Source of the DNA: Candidatus Aenigmatarchaeota archaeon
GTDB taxonomy: Archaea > Aenigmatarchaeota > Aenigmatarchaeia > Aenigmatarchaeales > Aenigmatarchaeaceae
Direction: 5' to 3'
DNA: 6,227 bases
Assembly (NCBI GenBank): GCA_028715225.1
Contig: JAQUSH010000039.1
Location: 1-6,227 of the forward strand
The notes under the pieces are model-generated. The model was given only the letters and a program-made list of their open reading frames with translations. It was not told the origin of the DNA and did not search any database. Of the stretch, positions 1 to 5,640 are shown in pieces; positions within the stretch are counted from its first letter, which is position 1, and every line of letters begins with the position of its first letter. Both the position numbers and the translations under genes were made by a program.

Positions 1-27
1 CAAGGATGCGCAGCTATACCAGCATAA
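1..27 (+). CDS. C-terminal tail of an upstream gene (partial)
   Basis: Reading from base 1, eight codons give QGCAAIPA followed by TAA at 25-27. Codon content alone is too short to prove coding. Two things support it. The stop lies 31 bases before the next ATG, the same gap as at three other junctions in this window. The tail also contains a cysteine in a setting (QGCAAI) loosely like the last residues of the next gene (GQCCAIY), so the upstream neighbour may be another cysteine-containing member of the same cluster. Its size and function cannot be seen. Another frame is open through this point, so the reading is moderate to low confidence. Confidence 0.45.
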   Translation, partial: QGCAAIPA

Positions 28-36
28 ATTTATATA
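26..36 (+). promoter_or_regulatory. Archaeal TATA-box promoter, leaderless start at 59
   Basis: TTTATATA at 29-36 is a near-ideal archaeal TATA box, preceded by an A-rich BRE-like stretch that includes the upstream TAA stop at 25-27. Its centre is 26-27 bases upstream of the ATG at 59, so transcription should begin at or within a base or two of the start codon. There is no Shine-Dalgarno sequence before the ATG, as expected for a leaderless mRNA. Confidence 0.8.
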
Positions 37-58
37 GTATATTTAACAAAGCTATGAT

Positions 59-1582
59 ATGGCAGAAAGTTGGGGAATTAAAATTGTCCTTGTTATCATA
101 ATAGGAGTAGCTCTTACTTTTGCTCTTCTTCAATGGAATTCTACTGTAGCTGGTTATGATCCTGCTAAAGCAATTGAAGACATTGGTATTGCAACAGACG
201 AGGGAACAATTGGCGACGGTGGAACTTGTCCTGATGGAACTTGTGACACTGGAGAAACATATGATACATGTCCAGAAGATTGTCCATATGGTAGCGGTGG
301 AGAGAATTTTTTAGAATTATCGCTTTCTGACATTGGTTGTAGTATTGCTAATGTTATTTACGATGATTATACTTTATATGGAAAAAATGATGATAAAAGA
401 AAGTCGGAAATTTCAAGTGGTGGATATGGAAGTTTTGACAAAGGTGGGACATGTATAAAATATGAAGCAGGAACAGAAGCAAAATATTGTTTGATTCCAT
501 TTGATGATAGTTCAAGAGTTAAGAAAATAAAATTAAGTTCAGATAACACCATATTAACTGATTTAACAGATGATAGCAGTTGTTATGATTGTACTAATTT
601 AGACGAAGGATGTATAACTAATGATTTAAAAAATAGAAAAGTTGGCAATACCCTAAATAGTTTTTGCGGGGGGACATTTGATGCAACATATGATGATGGA
701 GTAAAATGGGAAAATAATAATGTCTATTCTTATAATAATTGGTGTACGGATTGTAAATGTGGAAATTCTGATTATATGGGTGTAAGAACACAAAAAACAT
801 CTGTTAATACGGAAATAGAAATTAAAAATGAAGAATTCGTAAGAGAGGTTGTCCCAGAATATGACAGAGAATATTACACATATACATATTGGGACACTAG
901 AAATCCAACATGGGATAATGATAAAGGTAATGATCATTGGACATATTTTGTATTGAATATAGAGCCAACAGATGATTCCATAATTACTTATACTGAAACT
1001 ACTCTATTGAGTAAAATAAAAAATGAGCTTGGCATTCCTGTAAATCAAGAACCTAGAGAAAATTTAGGTGGTTTATTTGAACCAAATTTAAGAAAGGTGG
1101 TAGATACATATTTTACTATTAGTGAAGATTACATCTCATTGGCAGATTTAATTAGTAAGATGCAAACTTATGATTATGGAATGGATAAAGAAATTGGTGA
1201 CTATGATTATACAGTTAAAAGAATCCCAGAAGGATGTAATCCTTCTAATAAAAATGATATTCGAAGCTGTCTTAAATTAACAAGTTATAAACCTGGTTCT
1301 GGTGGCGATGCCGGACAACAAGATGATAGATATATTTTTATTCAAAATATACCAGACGTAGACCAAGATGCGTTGAAGAAAGATACAAAATACAGATTAA
1401 CAATAACAAAATATGAATGGAAAACTGCTAATAGTCTTACATATTATGATTATGGTGTTGTTATTTCTAAAGTAGTTATACAAACTACTACTCCAACATG
1501 TTCATGCGGAGCACTTGTTTGCCAGCCACCTAAAAGGGCATTATGTGAACCAATCGACGGACAGTGCTGTGCAATATATTAA
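59..1582 (+). CDS. Large cysteine-rich single-pass membrane protein, extracytoplasmic
   Basis: This encodes 507 residues. Residues 7-24 form one hydrophobic segment with K8 at its start and acidic residues after it, so the body should lie outside the cell. An N-S-T glycosylation sequon follows the membrane segment (N27). Residues 57-75 match CxDGxCxxGExxxxCPxDC (C57, C62, C71, C75), a short cysteine and acidic motif known from many archaeal and bacterial surface proteins. The protein has 22 cysteines, an even number, concentrated at 57-94, 132-234 (including C229, C232, C234) and the C-terminus (C481, C483, C488, C496, C503, C504). The 235-390 region is rich in Tyr, Asp and Thr and has no cysteine, suggesting a separate beta-rich domain. 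The ATG at 59 is chosen because of the TATA box spacing. I do not recognise the family. A surface or pilus-associated structural or adhesive role is inference from architecture and neighbours. Confidence 0.85.
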   Translation: MAESWGIKIVLVIIIGVALTFALLQWNSTVAGYDPAKAIEDIGIATDEGTIGDGGTCPDGTCDTGETYDTCPEDCPYGSGGENFLELSLSDIGCSIANVIYDDYTLYGKNDDKRKSEISSGGYGSFDKGGTCIKYEAGTEAKYCLIPFDDSSRVKKIKLSSDNTILTDLTDDSSCYDCTNLDEGCITNDLKNRKVGNTLNSFCGGTFDATYDDGVKWENNNVYSYNNWCTDCKCGNSDYMGVRTQKTSVNTEIEIKNEEFVREVVPEYDREYYTYTYWDTRNPTWDNDKGNDHWTYFVLNIEPTDDSIITYTETTLLSKIKNELGIPVNQEPRENLGGLFEPNLRKVVDTYFTISEDYISLADLISKMQTYDYGMDKEIGDYDYTVKRIPEGCNPSNKNDIRSCLKLTSYKPGSGGDAGQQDDRYIFIQNIPDVDQDALKKDTKYRLTITKYEWKTANSLTYYDYGVVISKVVIQTTTPTCSCGALVCQPPKRALCEPIDGQCCAIY

Positions 1583-1593
1583 ATCTTTATTAA
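1583..1593 (+). promoter_or_regulatory. TATA-like promoter for the gene at 1615
   Basis: TTTATTAA at 1586-1593 is centred 25-26 bases upstream of the ATG at 1615. It follows AAATC, the first bases of which belong to the TAA stop (1580-1582) of the preceding gene. No Shine-Dalgarno sequence precedes the ATG and no run of five or more T is present in the gap, so leaderless initiation is likely and an efficient terminator is not visible. Confidence 0.65.
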
Positions 1594-1614
1594 CTTCTTA
1601 TCTAAATAATCATT

Positions 1615-1902
1615 ATGCGTAAAGGTATTACAAGAACAATAGCAATGTTAGGAATGCTTTTATTGTTTATAGTAAGTCTGTTGATTTTTGTAAGCGGTTT
1701 TAGCAACATCAGCACAGAAAAATATGAACAGCCAGAAGCAACTGTAAACAAGTGTCCTGACAACTGTAACAACAATCTGGATGGAATAAAATGTCTAAAG
1801 ATATATCAAGCAGGAGAACTGGTAGGCCAGTTCTGCGGATGCGCACAGAATAGTGATTGTTTAGGTGGTTTATGTGATTCAACGACAAGAACATGCCAAT
1901 AA
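1615..1902 (+). CDS. Small cysteine-rich membrane-anchored protein (8 Cys), pilin-like N-terminus
   Basis: This encodes 95 residues. The N-terminus MRKGITR leads into a hydrophobic segment at 8-29. R-K-G-I-T fits the archaeal prepilin (class III) cleavage pattern [KRDE][GA][ALIFQMVED][ILMVTAS], with cutting expected after G4; this is a pattern match only. An N-I-S sequon (N31) follows. The C-terminal half holds eight cysteines spaced C47-x3-C-x8-C-x13-C-x-C-x5-C-x4-C-x6-C94, resembling compact disulfide-knot or EGF-like repeats. The block FCGCxxNSD (73-81) recurs at the very end of the protein encoded at 2411-2701. Its 3' end overlaps the GTG-start gene at 1874. Function unknown; a small disulfide-stabilised surface or pilus subunit is inferred. 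Confidence 0.82.
   Translation: MRKGITRTIAMLGMLLLFIVSLLIFVSGFSNISTEKYEQPEATVNKCPDNCNNNLDGIKCLKIYQAGELVGQFCGCAQNSDCLGGLCDSTTRTCQ
1863..1867 (+). promoter_or_regulatory. Shine-Dalgarno AGGTG deciding the GTG start at 1874
   Basis: AGGTG at 1863-1867 is complementary to the archaeal 16S 3' tail (core AGGAGGTGA) and lies six bases before GTG 1874. It sits inside the C-L-G-G-L-C codons of the upstream gene, which suits translational coupling. The other in-frame start, GTG 1865, overlaps the motif itself and so cannot use it. Confidence 0.5.
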
Positions 1903-2041
1903 AGGATTTGAAGTAGATCCTCTTTTCGCACTAGTAATCTCATTGTTAGCTTTTGCTGCTATTTTGATTGTATACTATAAAGGAAACATTATTCTTGAAC
2001 TTCTTAGACCTCTTTACAGCGTAGTTTTGAGAACACCATAA
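1874..2041 (+). CDS. Small single-pass membrane protein, GTG start, overlapping the upstream gene
   Basis: There is no ATG in this open frame. From GTG 1874 it encodes 55 residues, ending RTP and TAA at 2039-2041. Residues 16-35 (PLFALVISLLAFAAILIVYY) are a clear membrane segment, after a polar, charged N-terminus containing N-K-G-F-E. A second amphipathic stretch (36-53) carries E42, R45 and R53. It contains no cysteine, unlike its neighbours. Support for coding: a good hydrophobic segment in frame, a Shine-Dalgarno sequence six bases before GTG, overlap with the previous gene as at other junctions here, and a TAA stop exactly 31 bases before the next ATG, next to its TATA box. Without it there would be a 170-base gap in a cluster otherwise packed to 32 bases or less. 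Family unknown; it could be a small helper or subunit of the same membrane assembly. Alternative: in-frame GTG 1865 (58 residues). Confidence 0.68.
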   Translation: MIQRQEHANKGFEVDPLFALVISLLAFAAILIVYYKGNIILELLRPLYSVVLRTP

Positions 2042-2051
2042 AGTTTATCTA
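2041..2051 (+). promoter_or_regulatory. TATA-like promoter for the three-gene unit at 2073
   Basis: TTTATCTA at 2044-2051 is centred 25-26 bases before the ATG at 2073, preceded by TAAAG, whose first three bases are the stop codon at 2039-2041. There is no Shine-Dalgarno sequence before the ATG, so this is probably a leaderless start. The genes at 2411 and 2685 have no promoter of their own and would be read from here. Confidence 0.68.
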
Positions 2052-2072
2052 TAACTTACATTAAGTTAGTTT

Positions 2073-2405
2073 ATGGAAAATAAAGCCATAGCTGGCATCA
2101 TTATAGGATTGGTAATTGTTGTTGTTCTATCAATTATTATTTTTCCATCATTGTTTTCTGGAAAAAATAGCTTAGACACAGACATAACAGGAAAAAACAG
2201 CTGTCTGAAATGGGTAAGTGTCAATTTCATTAAACCAGATGCAGATGGCAATATAATAAGCAAAAGTGGAGATTCTGTTGACATGTTTAGTGCATGTCAG
2301 AAATTAACTGGTCTTTACGATCGATATCCATCAAATCATCCGGAACTTGCAGATGATGAGTTTTGGAGCAAGTGCGAAGCAGCCTGCAGAGGAATAAGTA
2401 GTTGA
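2073..2405 (+). CDS. Small membrane-anchored protein with four cysteines, pilin-like N-terminus
   Basis: This encodes 110 residues. MENK is followed at once by a 20-residue hydrophobic segment (5-24). K4-A5-I6-A7 matches the archaeal prepilin cleavage pattern [KRDE][GA][ALIFQMVED][ILMVTAS]; this does not prove processing. A short linker holds a ten-residue-spaced repeat of GKNS (30-33 and 40-43). The soluble part contains four cysteines (C44, C75, C101, C105), the last pair as CxxxC near the C-terminus in a probable helix. It is first in a unit with the genes at 2411 and 2685; its stop (2403-2405) lies a few bases before the next ATG. Family not recognised. It is most likely an extracytoplasmic accessory subunit, inferred from architecture and context. 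Confidence 0.82.
   Translation: MENKAIAGIIIGLVIVVVLSIIIFPSLFSGKNSLDTDITGKNSCLKWVSVNFIKPDADGNIISKSGDSVDMFSACQKLTGLYDRYPSNHPELADDEFWSKCEAACRGISS
2389..2393 (+). promoter_or_regulatory. Shine-Dalgarno-like GAGGA before the gene at 2402/2411
   Basis: GAGGA at 2389-2393 is eight bases before TTG 2402 and seventeen before ATG 2411. The spacing favours TTG, which would create a TTGA overlap with the upstream stop. Codon strength favours ATG, which has only a weak motif (GTTGAT, 2401-2406) before it. The choice changes the protein by three residues (M-I-T). Confidence 0.4.
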
Positions 2406-2410
2406 TAACA

Positions 2411-2701
2411 ATGAATTTAGCTATTGAGAAACTTATTGGATTAGTTATTATGGTAATTATAATAATATCAATGATTCTTTTCGTTTTTATGGGGAAGGGA
2501 ATGGGATTAAACATTGGAAAAGATCTTGAATTAAGAAATTGCTGTGATGAATTCAGAAATAATGGCTGTAATATTAACGAAATATCATCAATATATTGCA
2601 GTGAAGACGGAGTAAAAACAATGGAAACAATAGCTGAAGAAGCTGGATACAATATTGAAAATCTACCTGAGTTTTGTGGTTGCCATGAGAATAGCGATTG
2701 A
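2411..2701 (+). CDS. Small cysteine-rich membrane-anchored protein (6 Cys)
   Basis: From ATG 2411 it encodes 96 residues (99 from the alternative TTG 2402). After MNLAIEK comes a hydrophobic segment at about 9-27. The outer part has six cysteines: the vicinal pair C44-C45, then C53, C63, and C89-G-C91. The protein ends FCGCHENSD, matching FCGCxxNSD in the 95-residue protein encoded at 1615-1902. There the block continues into further cysteines, whereas here the protein stops after NSD, so the two may share a fold with this one shorter. It has no prepilin cleavage pattern of the KG/KA type. The last 17 bases overlap the start of the 823-residue gene, pointing to coupled translation and joint function. 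Family not recognised. Confidence 0.8.
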   Translation: MNLAIEKLIGLVIMVIIIISMILFVFMGKGMGLNIGKDLELRNCCDEFRNNGCNINEISSIYCSEDGVKTMETIAEEAGYNIENLPEFCGCHENSD

Positions 2702-5156
2702 TATTTTGTGGACACTAATGATTTTCGTAATAATACTATCAGCATTTCTCTACATTTTTGCAGCACCAAACTGTGAAAAAACAGCAGATGCAACAGCTAA
2801 AGCACTTAAAGATGGAATAAATGAAGTTGCTGAAGATTCTTTTCCTGCACACAATGACATGAGTGTTCCAACAAATCCTACAGAATACAGAGAAGTTTTA
2901 ATACAGATGTGCCAGCAAAATACTCAATGGTCATGGGCACTGTCATTTTGGGGTGGAATGCCAGAATATCAGATTTATTATGAAGAATTCCCAGAAGGGG
3001 TTTTCAACGGTGGAAGCTGGTTATGGGATGAAGCATATCCTTGGTCAGGAGGAGGAGCATCATCAATGGTATTCTGGGGTGCATTAAAAACAGGTTCTTA
3101 TGCATGGAAAGGAGTTGTCAATAGTTTAAAGAAATCAAATTCATTATGGTTATCAGCTAAATTCATATCATGGTCAAATAAATACAGACAAGCTAGAATA
3201 CTTGCTTTCTTTGAAAAAAATACAGATGAAATGATTGCAATGCTTGGGAAAGACGGAGATTATATTTTATACAAACCGACTAAAGACGGGCTCGAAATGA
3301 TAGGAGCATTAAGCAGAAGAGATGCCCAATTAGCGACAGATGCATTAAAATCATCTTATTTGGTTAAAACTGTTGATGGAGAAGTGGCAGTCATAAAACA
3401 AGGAGGAATGGCTAAATATGTATTAAATGATGCAGACGTGCCAGTAACGATAAGCAAACCAATTAAATCATTTGATGATACAGGTGCAGAAGTTATACAT
3501 TATCAAGATTATGAAGTATGGTCAAAAAGAGATTCAAGCGGAAATATACTTGAACTAACAACTACAGCTGAAATTGCAGATCCTGCAGCTGAAGGATTTA
3601 CACAAGAAACATTCAAACCAAGCGATTCTTTCAAAGAATATATTTCTCAGTTAAAAGCTGCTGGAAAAAAGGATGAAGCGCAAGCACTGCTAAATATGTA
3701 TGCTTTCCCAGACAGCACTGATCTAGGATTAATTAAAAAATTAAGTTTTTATGGAATAAGTGATACTGGATTTTATCAAGAATTATACAGTCCTGTAAAA
3801 GGAAAAATAATGACAACAATAAACAGACTAAAATTCGCAGGCTATGATGTAGAACAAACATTCATGGATCCTCATTCTCTTACAGCAATGGCAAAAGGTG
3901 TAACTAAAGCAGTTGATGATGATGCAGTATTTAACAAATTAATTAAACCTTCTCTAAGCGACAGAATAATGGTAAAATTAGGAATAACAAATCAAGATGA
4001 TCTTACAAAAAGCATGATTAGAACATATGTAACTGATCTTCAGAAAAATCTTGCTGGCGGAAGTTTCCTTCATGAAACATCTATCTACAATATAGATAGA
4101 ATTGTTATGAATAATTTGGAGACAAATCCAAATATGCCATATGACGAACTTATGCAAGCTGTTAAATCAAGCAATGCATATAATAAAATAACATCTTCTG
4201 GCAAAGTTTTAACAGATGCAGACATAGATAAGGTGATTGAAAAAGGATATGATACGGCTGCAACACATTTCTCATCTGGTGGTGTTACGCCATCAACTAT
4301 GATAGATTTTGAAACAGATATGAACGCAGAATTCTTCAAAAGAATAGCAAGTGAAACAGACAGCGCAGATGATGCTGTAGCACAAAGAGCAATTGATGAA
4401 TTTGGTATAATGTCAGGATTCTTAGAAAAAAACACAGAAAGCATTCCAGCTTCATTAACAACAAAATTTGGAAGAAAAGAAATTAAAAGAATGGTCTACA
4501 TTGATGGTACAGCTATGATAAATCCAAACAGCTGGGTATACAAACAGGCTATTGGAGAAATAATGACCGAATATTGCGAAGGAAACTCTATGTGTTTGTA
4601 TTCGCTTGCAACACAAGTTGAAAATCCTTATTACATGAGTGAAAAAGCAGATCAATATTTCATACGTGTTTGGAGAAAGGTACCTGCTACAATGTATACA
4701 AGCATACAAGGAAATTTAATGCATCCAACAGACAACCCACGTTTTTATTTAGTCAGTCCTTGTTTTGGAGTAGCTAAAATATGGAAAAACACTAACACAA
4801 ATACAATTTATATTACTGTAGACAAATGCGATACAGGAACATCAAATTATTGCTATGCAGATGAAGATTTACTGAATCAATATGCAGCTGTATGGGCAGC
4901 ATTGGACTGGGCTCAGATGGCAGCTAGTTTTGGAACAACCAAATTAGCAGGTGAAGGAGTCAAAAAAATAGCAACTTATGTAAGTGATAAGGATCCATTT
5001 ACTGTAATTCAAAGCGTAGCAGAATCAGCTATAAGCTGGCCAGGATATCCTTGGGAAGACATGACCTATGAACTTATGAGTAATGGAGCAAAGGCGTGTT
5101 TCAGTAAAGGATTTGTTGAATCATTAAGCGATTCAACTGACGATGCTACAACTTAA
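2685..5156 (+). CDS. 823-residue membrane-anchored extracytoplasmic protein of unknown family
   Basis: This is the largest protein of the window. ATG 2685 is chosen over the in-frame TTG 2655 because it starts MRIAID just before the hydrophobic segment (7-27) and gives a 17-base overlap rather than 47. Visible regions: (1) C30 and C76 flank a helical stretch. (2) 82-163 is very rich in tryptophan (ten Trp), with Gly-rich turns such as WSGGGASS. (3) 164-600 is a long cysteine-free, mixed-charge, largely helical section, with a possible beta-rich part near 225-310. (4) 601-725 has C631, C637, C693, C715 and C723, with alternating hydrophobics at 686-713 suggesting a beta-hairpin. (5) The C-terminal tail has C805. 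Eight cysteines suggest four disulfides at the two ends of the chain. I see no nucleotide-binding P-loop and no protease or glycosidase signature. I have a vague memory of similar large proteins in DPANN genomes but cannot name one. A scaffold or tip component of a surface assembly is inference. Confidence 0.85.
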   Translation: MRIAIDILWTLMIFVIILSAFLYIFAAPNCEKTADATAKALKDGINEVAEDSFPAHNDMSVPTNPTEYREVLIQMCQQNTQWSWALSFWGGMPEYQIYYEEFPEGVFNGGSWLWDEAYPWSGGGASSMVFWGALKTGSYAWKGVVNSLKKSNSLWLSAKFISWSNKYRQARILAFFEKNTDEMIAMLGKDGDYILYKPTKDGLEMIGALSRRDAQLATDALKSSYLVKTVDGEVAVIKQGGMAKYVLNDADVPVTISKPIKSFDDTGAEVIHYQDYEVWSKRDSSGNILELTTTAEIADPAAEGFTQETFKPSDSFKEYISQLKAAGKKDEAQALLNMYAFPDSTDLGLIKKLSFYGISDTGFYQELYSPVKGKIMTTINRLKFAGYDVEQTFMDPHSLTAMAKGVTKAVDDDAVFNKLIKPSLSDRIMVKLGITNQDDLTKSMIRTYVTDLQKNLAGGSFLHETSIYNIDRIVMNNLETNPNMPYDELMQAVKSSNAYNKITSSGKVLTDADIDKVIEKGYDTAATHFSSGGVTPSTMIDFETDMNAEFFKRIASETDSADDAVAQRAIDEFGIMSGFLEKNTESIPASLTTKFGRKEIKRMVYIDGTAMINPNSWVYKQAIGEIMTEYCEGNSMCLYSLATQVENPYYMSEKADQYFIRVWRKVPATMYTSIQGNLMHPTDNPRFYLVSPCFGVAKIWKNTNTNTIYITVDKCDTGTSNYCYADEDLLNQYAAVWAALDWAQMAASFGTTKLAGEGVKKIATYVSDKDPFTVIQSVAESAISWPGYPWEDMTYELMSNGAKACFSKGFVESLSDSTDDATT

Positions 5157-5166
5157 ACTTTAAGTA
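5155..5166 (+). promoter_or_regulatory. TATA-like promoter for the unit starting at 5188
   Basis: TTTAAGTA at 5159-5166 is centred 25-26 bases before the ATG at 5188 and follows AAAC, which overlaps the TAA stop (5154-5156) of the large gene. It is a weaker TATA match than the others, but has the same position relative to both stop and start. The gap holds no Shine-Dalgarno sequence at usable spacing and no T-run terminator. It would drive the three ATGA-linked genes that follow. Confidence 0.55.
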
Positions 5167-5187
5167 ATAAGATAAAGTATAATTATT

Positions 5188-5640
5188 ATGTCAGAAACAG
5201 TCAAAGACATAATGAAACTTATTGCAGAAATCGGTCTTCTATTATTTTTACTATATGTATTATTTGGAGGAAACGGTATAGCAAAATTAACAATGGATTT
5301 TTCTGAAATAGCAGAACCTTTAACTATACAGAATGAAATATCAAGAACTGTTACCATAGCATCATATACACCAGGAGAATACACAAGAGCAATATATACA
5401 AACGGTAAAGAGCATACTATAGAAATAACGCAAGATGAATATGCCTATTATGTAAATATATTTCCAGATAAAGAAGGTGTGGTAAAAACAGAATACAAAA
5501 ATTTGAAAAAGATACCGATGTTTTCAGATTGCATAATAGAACCGCTTTCACCTTTGAATATTCAATTGCAGGAAGATGCAACTCGAATAACAATAACTAA
5601 AACAATGGAAGAAGATGGCTGTAAAATCGTGATATCATGA
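5188..5640 (+). CDS. Single-pass membrane protein with beta-rich outer domain, minor-pilin-like layout
   Basis: This encodes 150 residues. MSETVKDIMKLIAE leads into a hydrophobic segment at about 15-27. A probable amphipathic helix follows (36-60), ending at a T-P-G-E-Y turn (61-65), then alternating-pattern strands (69-93) and a C-terminal strand pair. Two cysteines, C115 and C145, could form one disulfide. A membrane helix, a short helix, then a small beta domain recalls minor pilin-like subunits, but the KG/KA prepilin cleavage pattern is absent, so processing is doubtful. Its first twelve residues resemble those of the next gene product (MSE, D, MK, I at the same positions). It opens a three-gene coupled unit. 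Family not named. Confidence 0.82.
   Translation: MSETVKDIMKLIAEIGLLLFLLYVLFGGNGIAKLTMDFSEIAEPLTIQNEISRTVTIASYTPGEYTRAIYTNGKEHTIEITQDEYAYYVNIFPDKEGVVKTEYKNLKKIPMFSDCIIEPLSPLNIQLQEDATRITITKTMEEDGCKIVIS
5629..5633 (+). promoter_or_regulatory. GTGAT ribosome-binding motif before ATG 5637
   Basis: GTGAT at 5629-5633, inside the last codons of the upstream gene, matches part of the archaeal Shine-Dalgarno core GGTGATC. The spacing of three bases to ATG 5637 is short. With the ATGA stop/start overlap it suggests translational coupling. Confidence 0.4.

Noticed and set aside
54..56. ATG five bases before the chosen start of the 507-residue gene
   Set aside because: It is in another frame, and the TATA box spacing fits ATG 59 at least as well.
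367..937. Open frames on the minus strand (60-94 codons) opposite the 507-residue gene
   Set aside because: They are low-complexity, Ile/Tyr/Phe/His-rich antisense readings of an AT-rich gene, with no promoter or ribosome site and overlapping one another.
59..1582. Recent horizontal transfer of the 507-residue gene, because its first half looks more AT-rich with TGT/GAT-heavy codons
   Set aside because: The impression is by eye only, and its promoter and junction layout match the neighbours; a codon-usage computation would be needed to claim it.
1583..1614. Transcription terminator between genes
   Set aside because: Neither this gap nor those at 2042-2072 and 5157-5187 contains a run of five or more T, so no archaeal U-tract terminator can be called.
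2655..2684. Ten-codon N-terminal extension of the 823-residue protein from TTG
   Set aside because: ATG 2685 begins right before the membrane segment and gives a smaller overlap with the upstream gene.
2287..2793. 168-codon minus-strand open frame
   Set aside because: It spans three well-supported + strand genes and their overlap, and its protein is the Ile/Ser/Phe-rich complement of their membrane-segment codons.
4080..4100. Perfect inverted repeat TCTATCTA / TAGATAGA with a five-base loop
   Set aside because: It is AT-rich, lies in the middle of the large coding region, and a repeat of this length is expected by chance; no site function is suggested.
4085..4709. Two minus-strand open frames (119 and 84 codons) inside the large gene
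   Set aside because: The + strand frame is continuous for over 800 codons with a coherent protein; these are its shadows.
5175..5186. AAAGTATAATTA as the TATA box for the gene at 5188
   Set aside because: Its centre is only about eight bases before the ATG, too close for the start at 5188; TTTAAGTA at 5159 has the same spacing as the other promoters.
5160..5384. 74-codon minus-strand open frame over the promoter and start of the gene at 5188
   Set aside because: It overlaps a promoter and coding start on the other strand and shows no start signals of its own.
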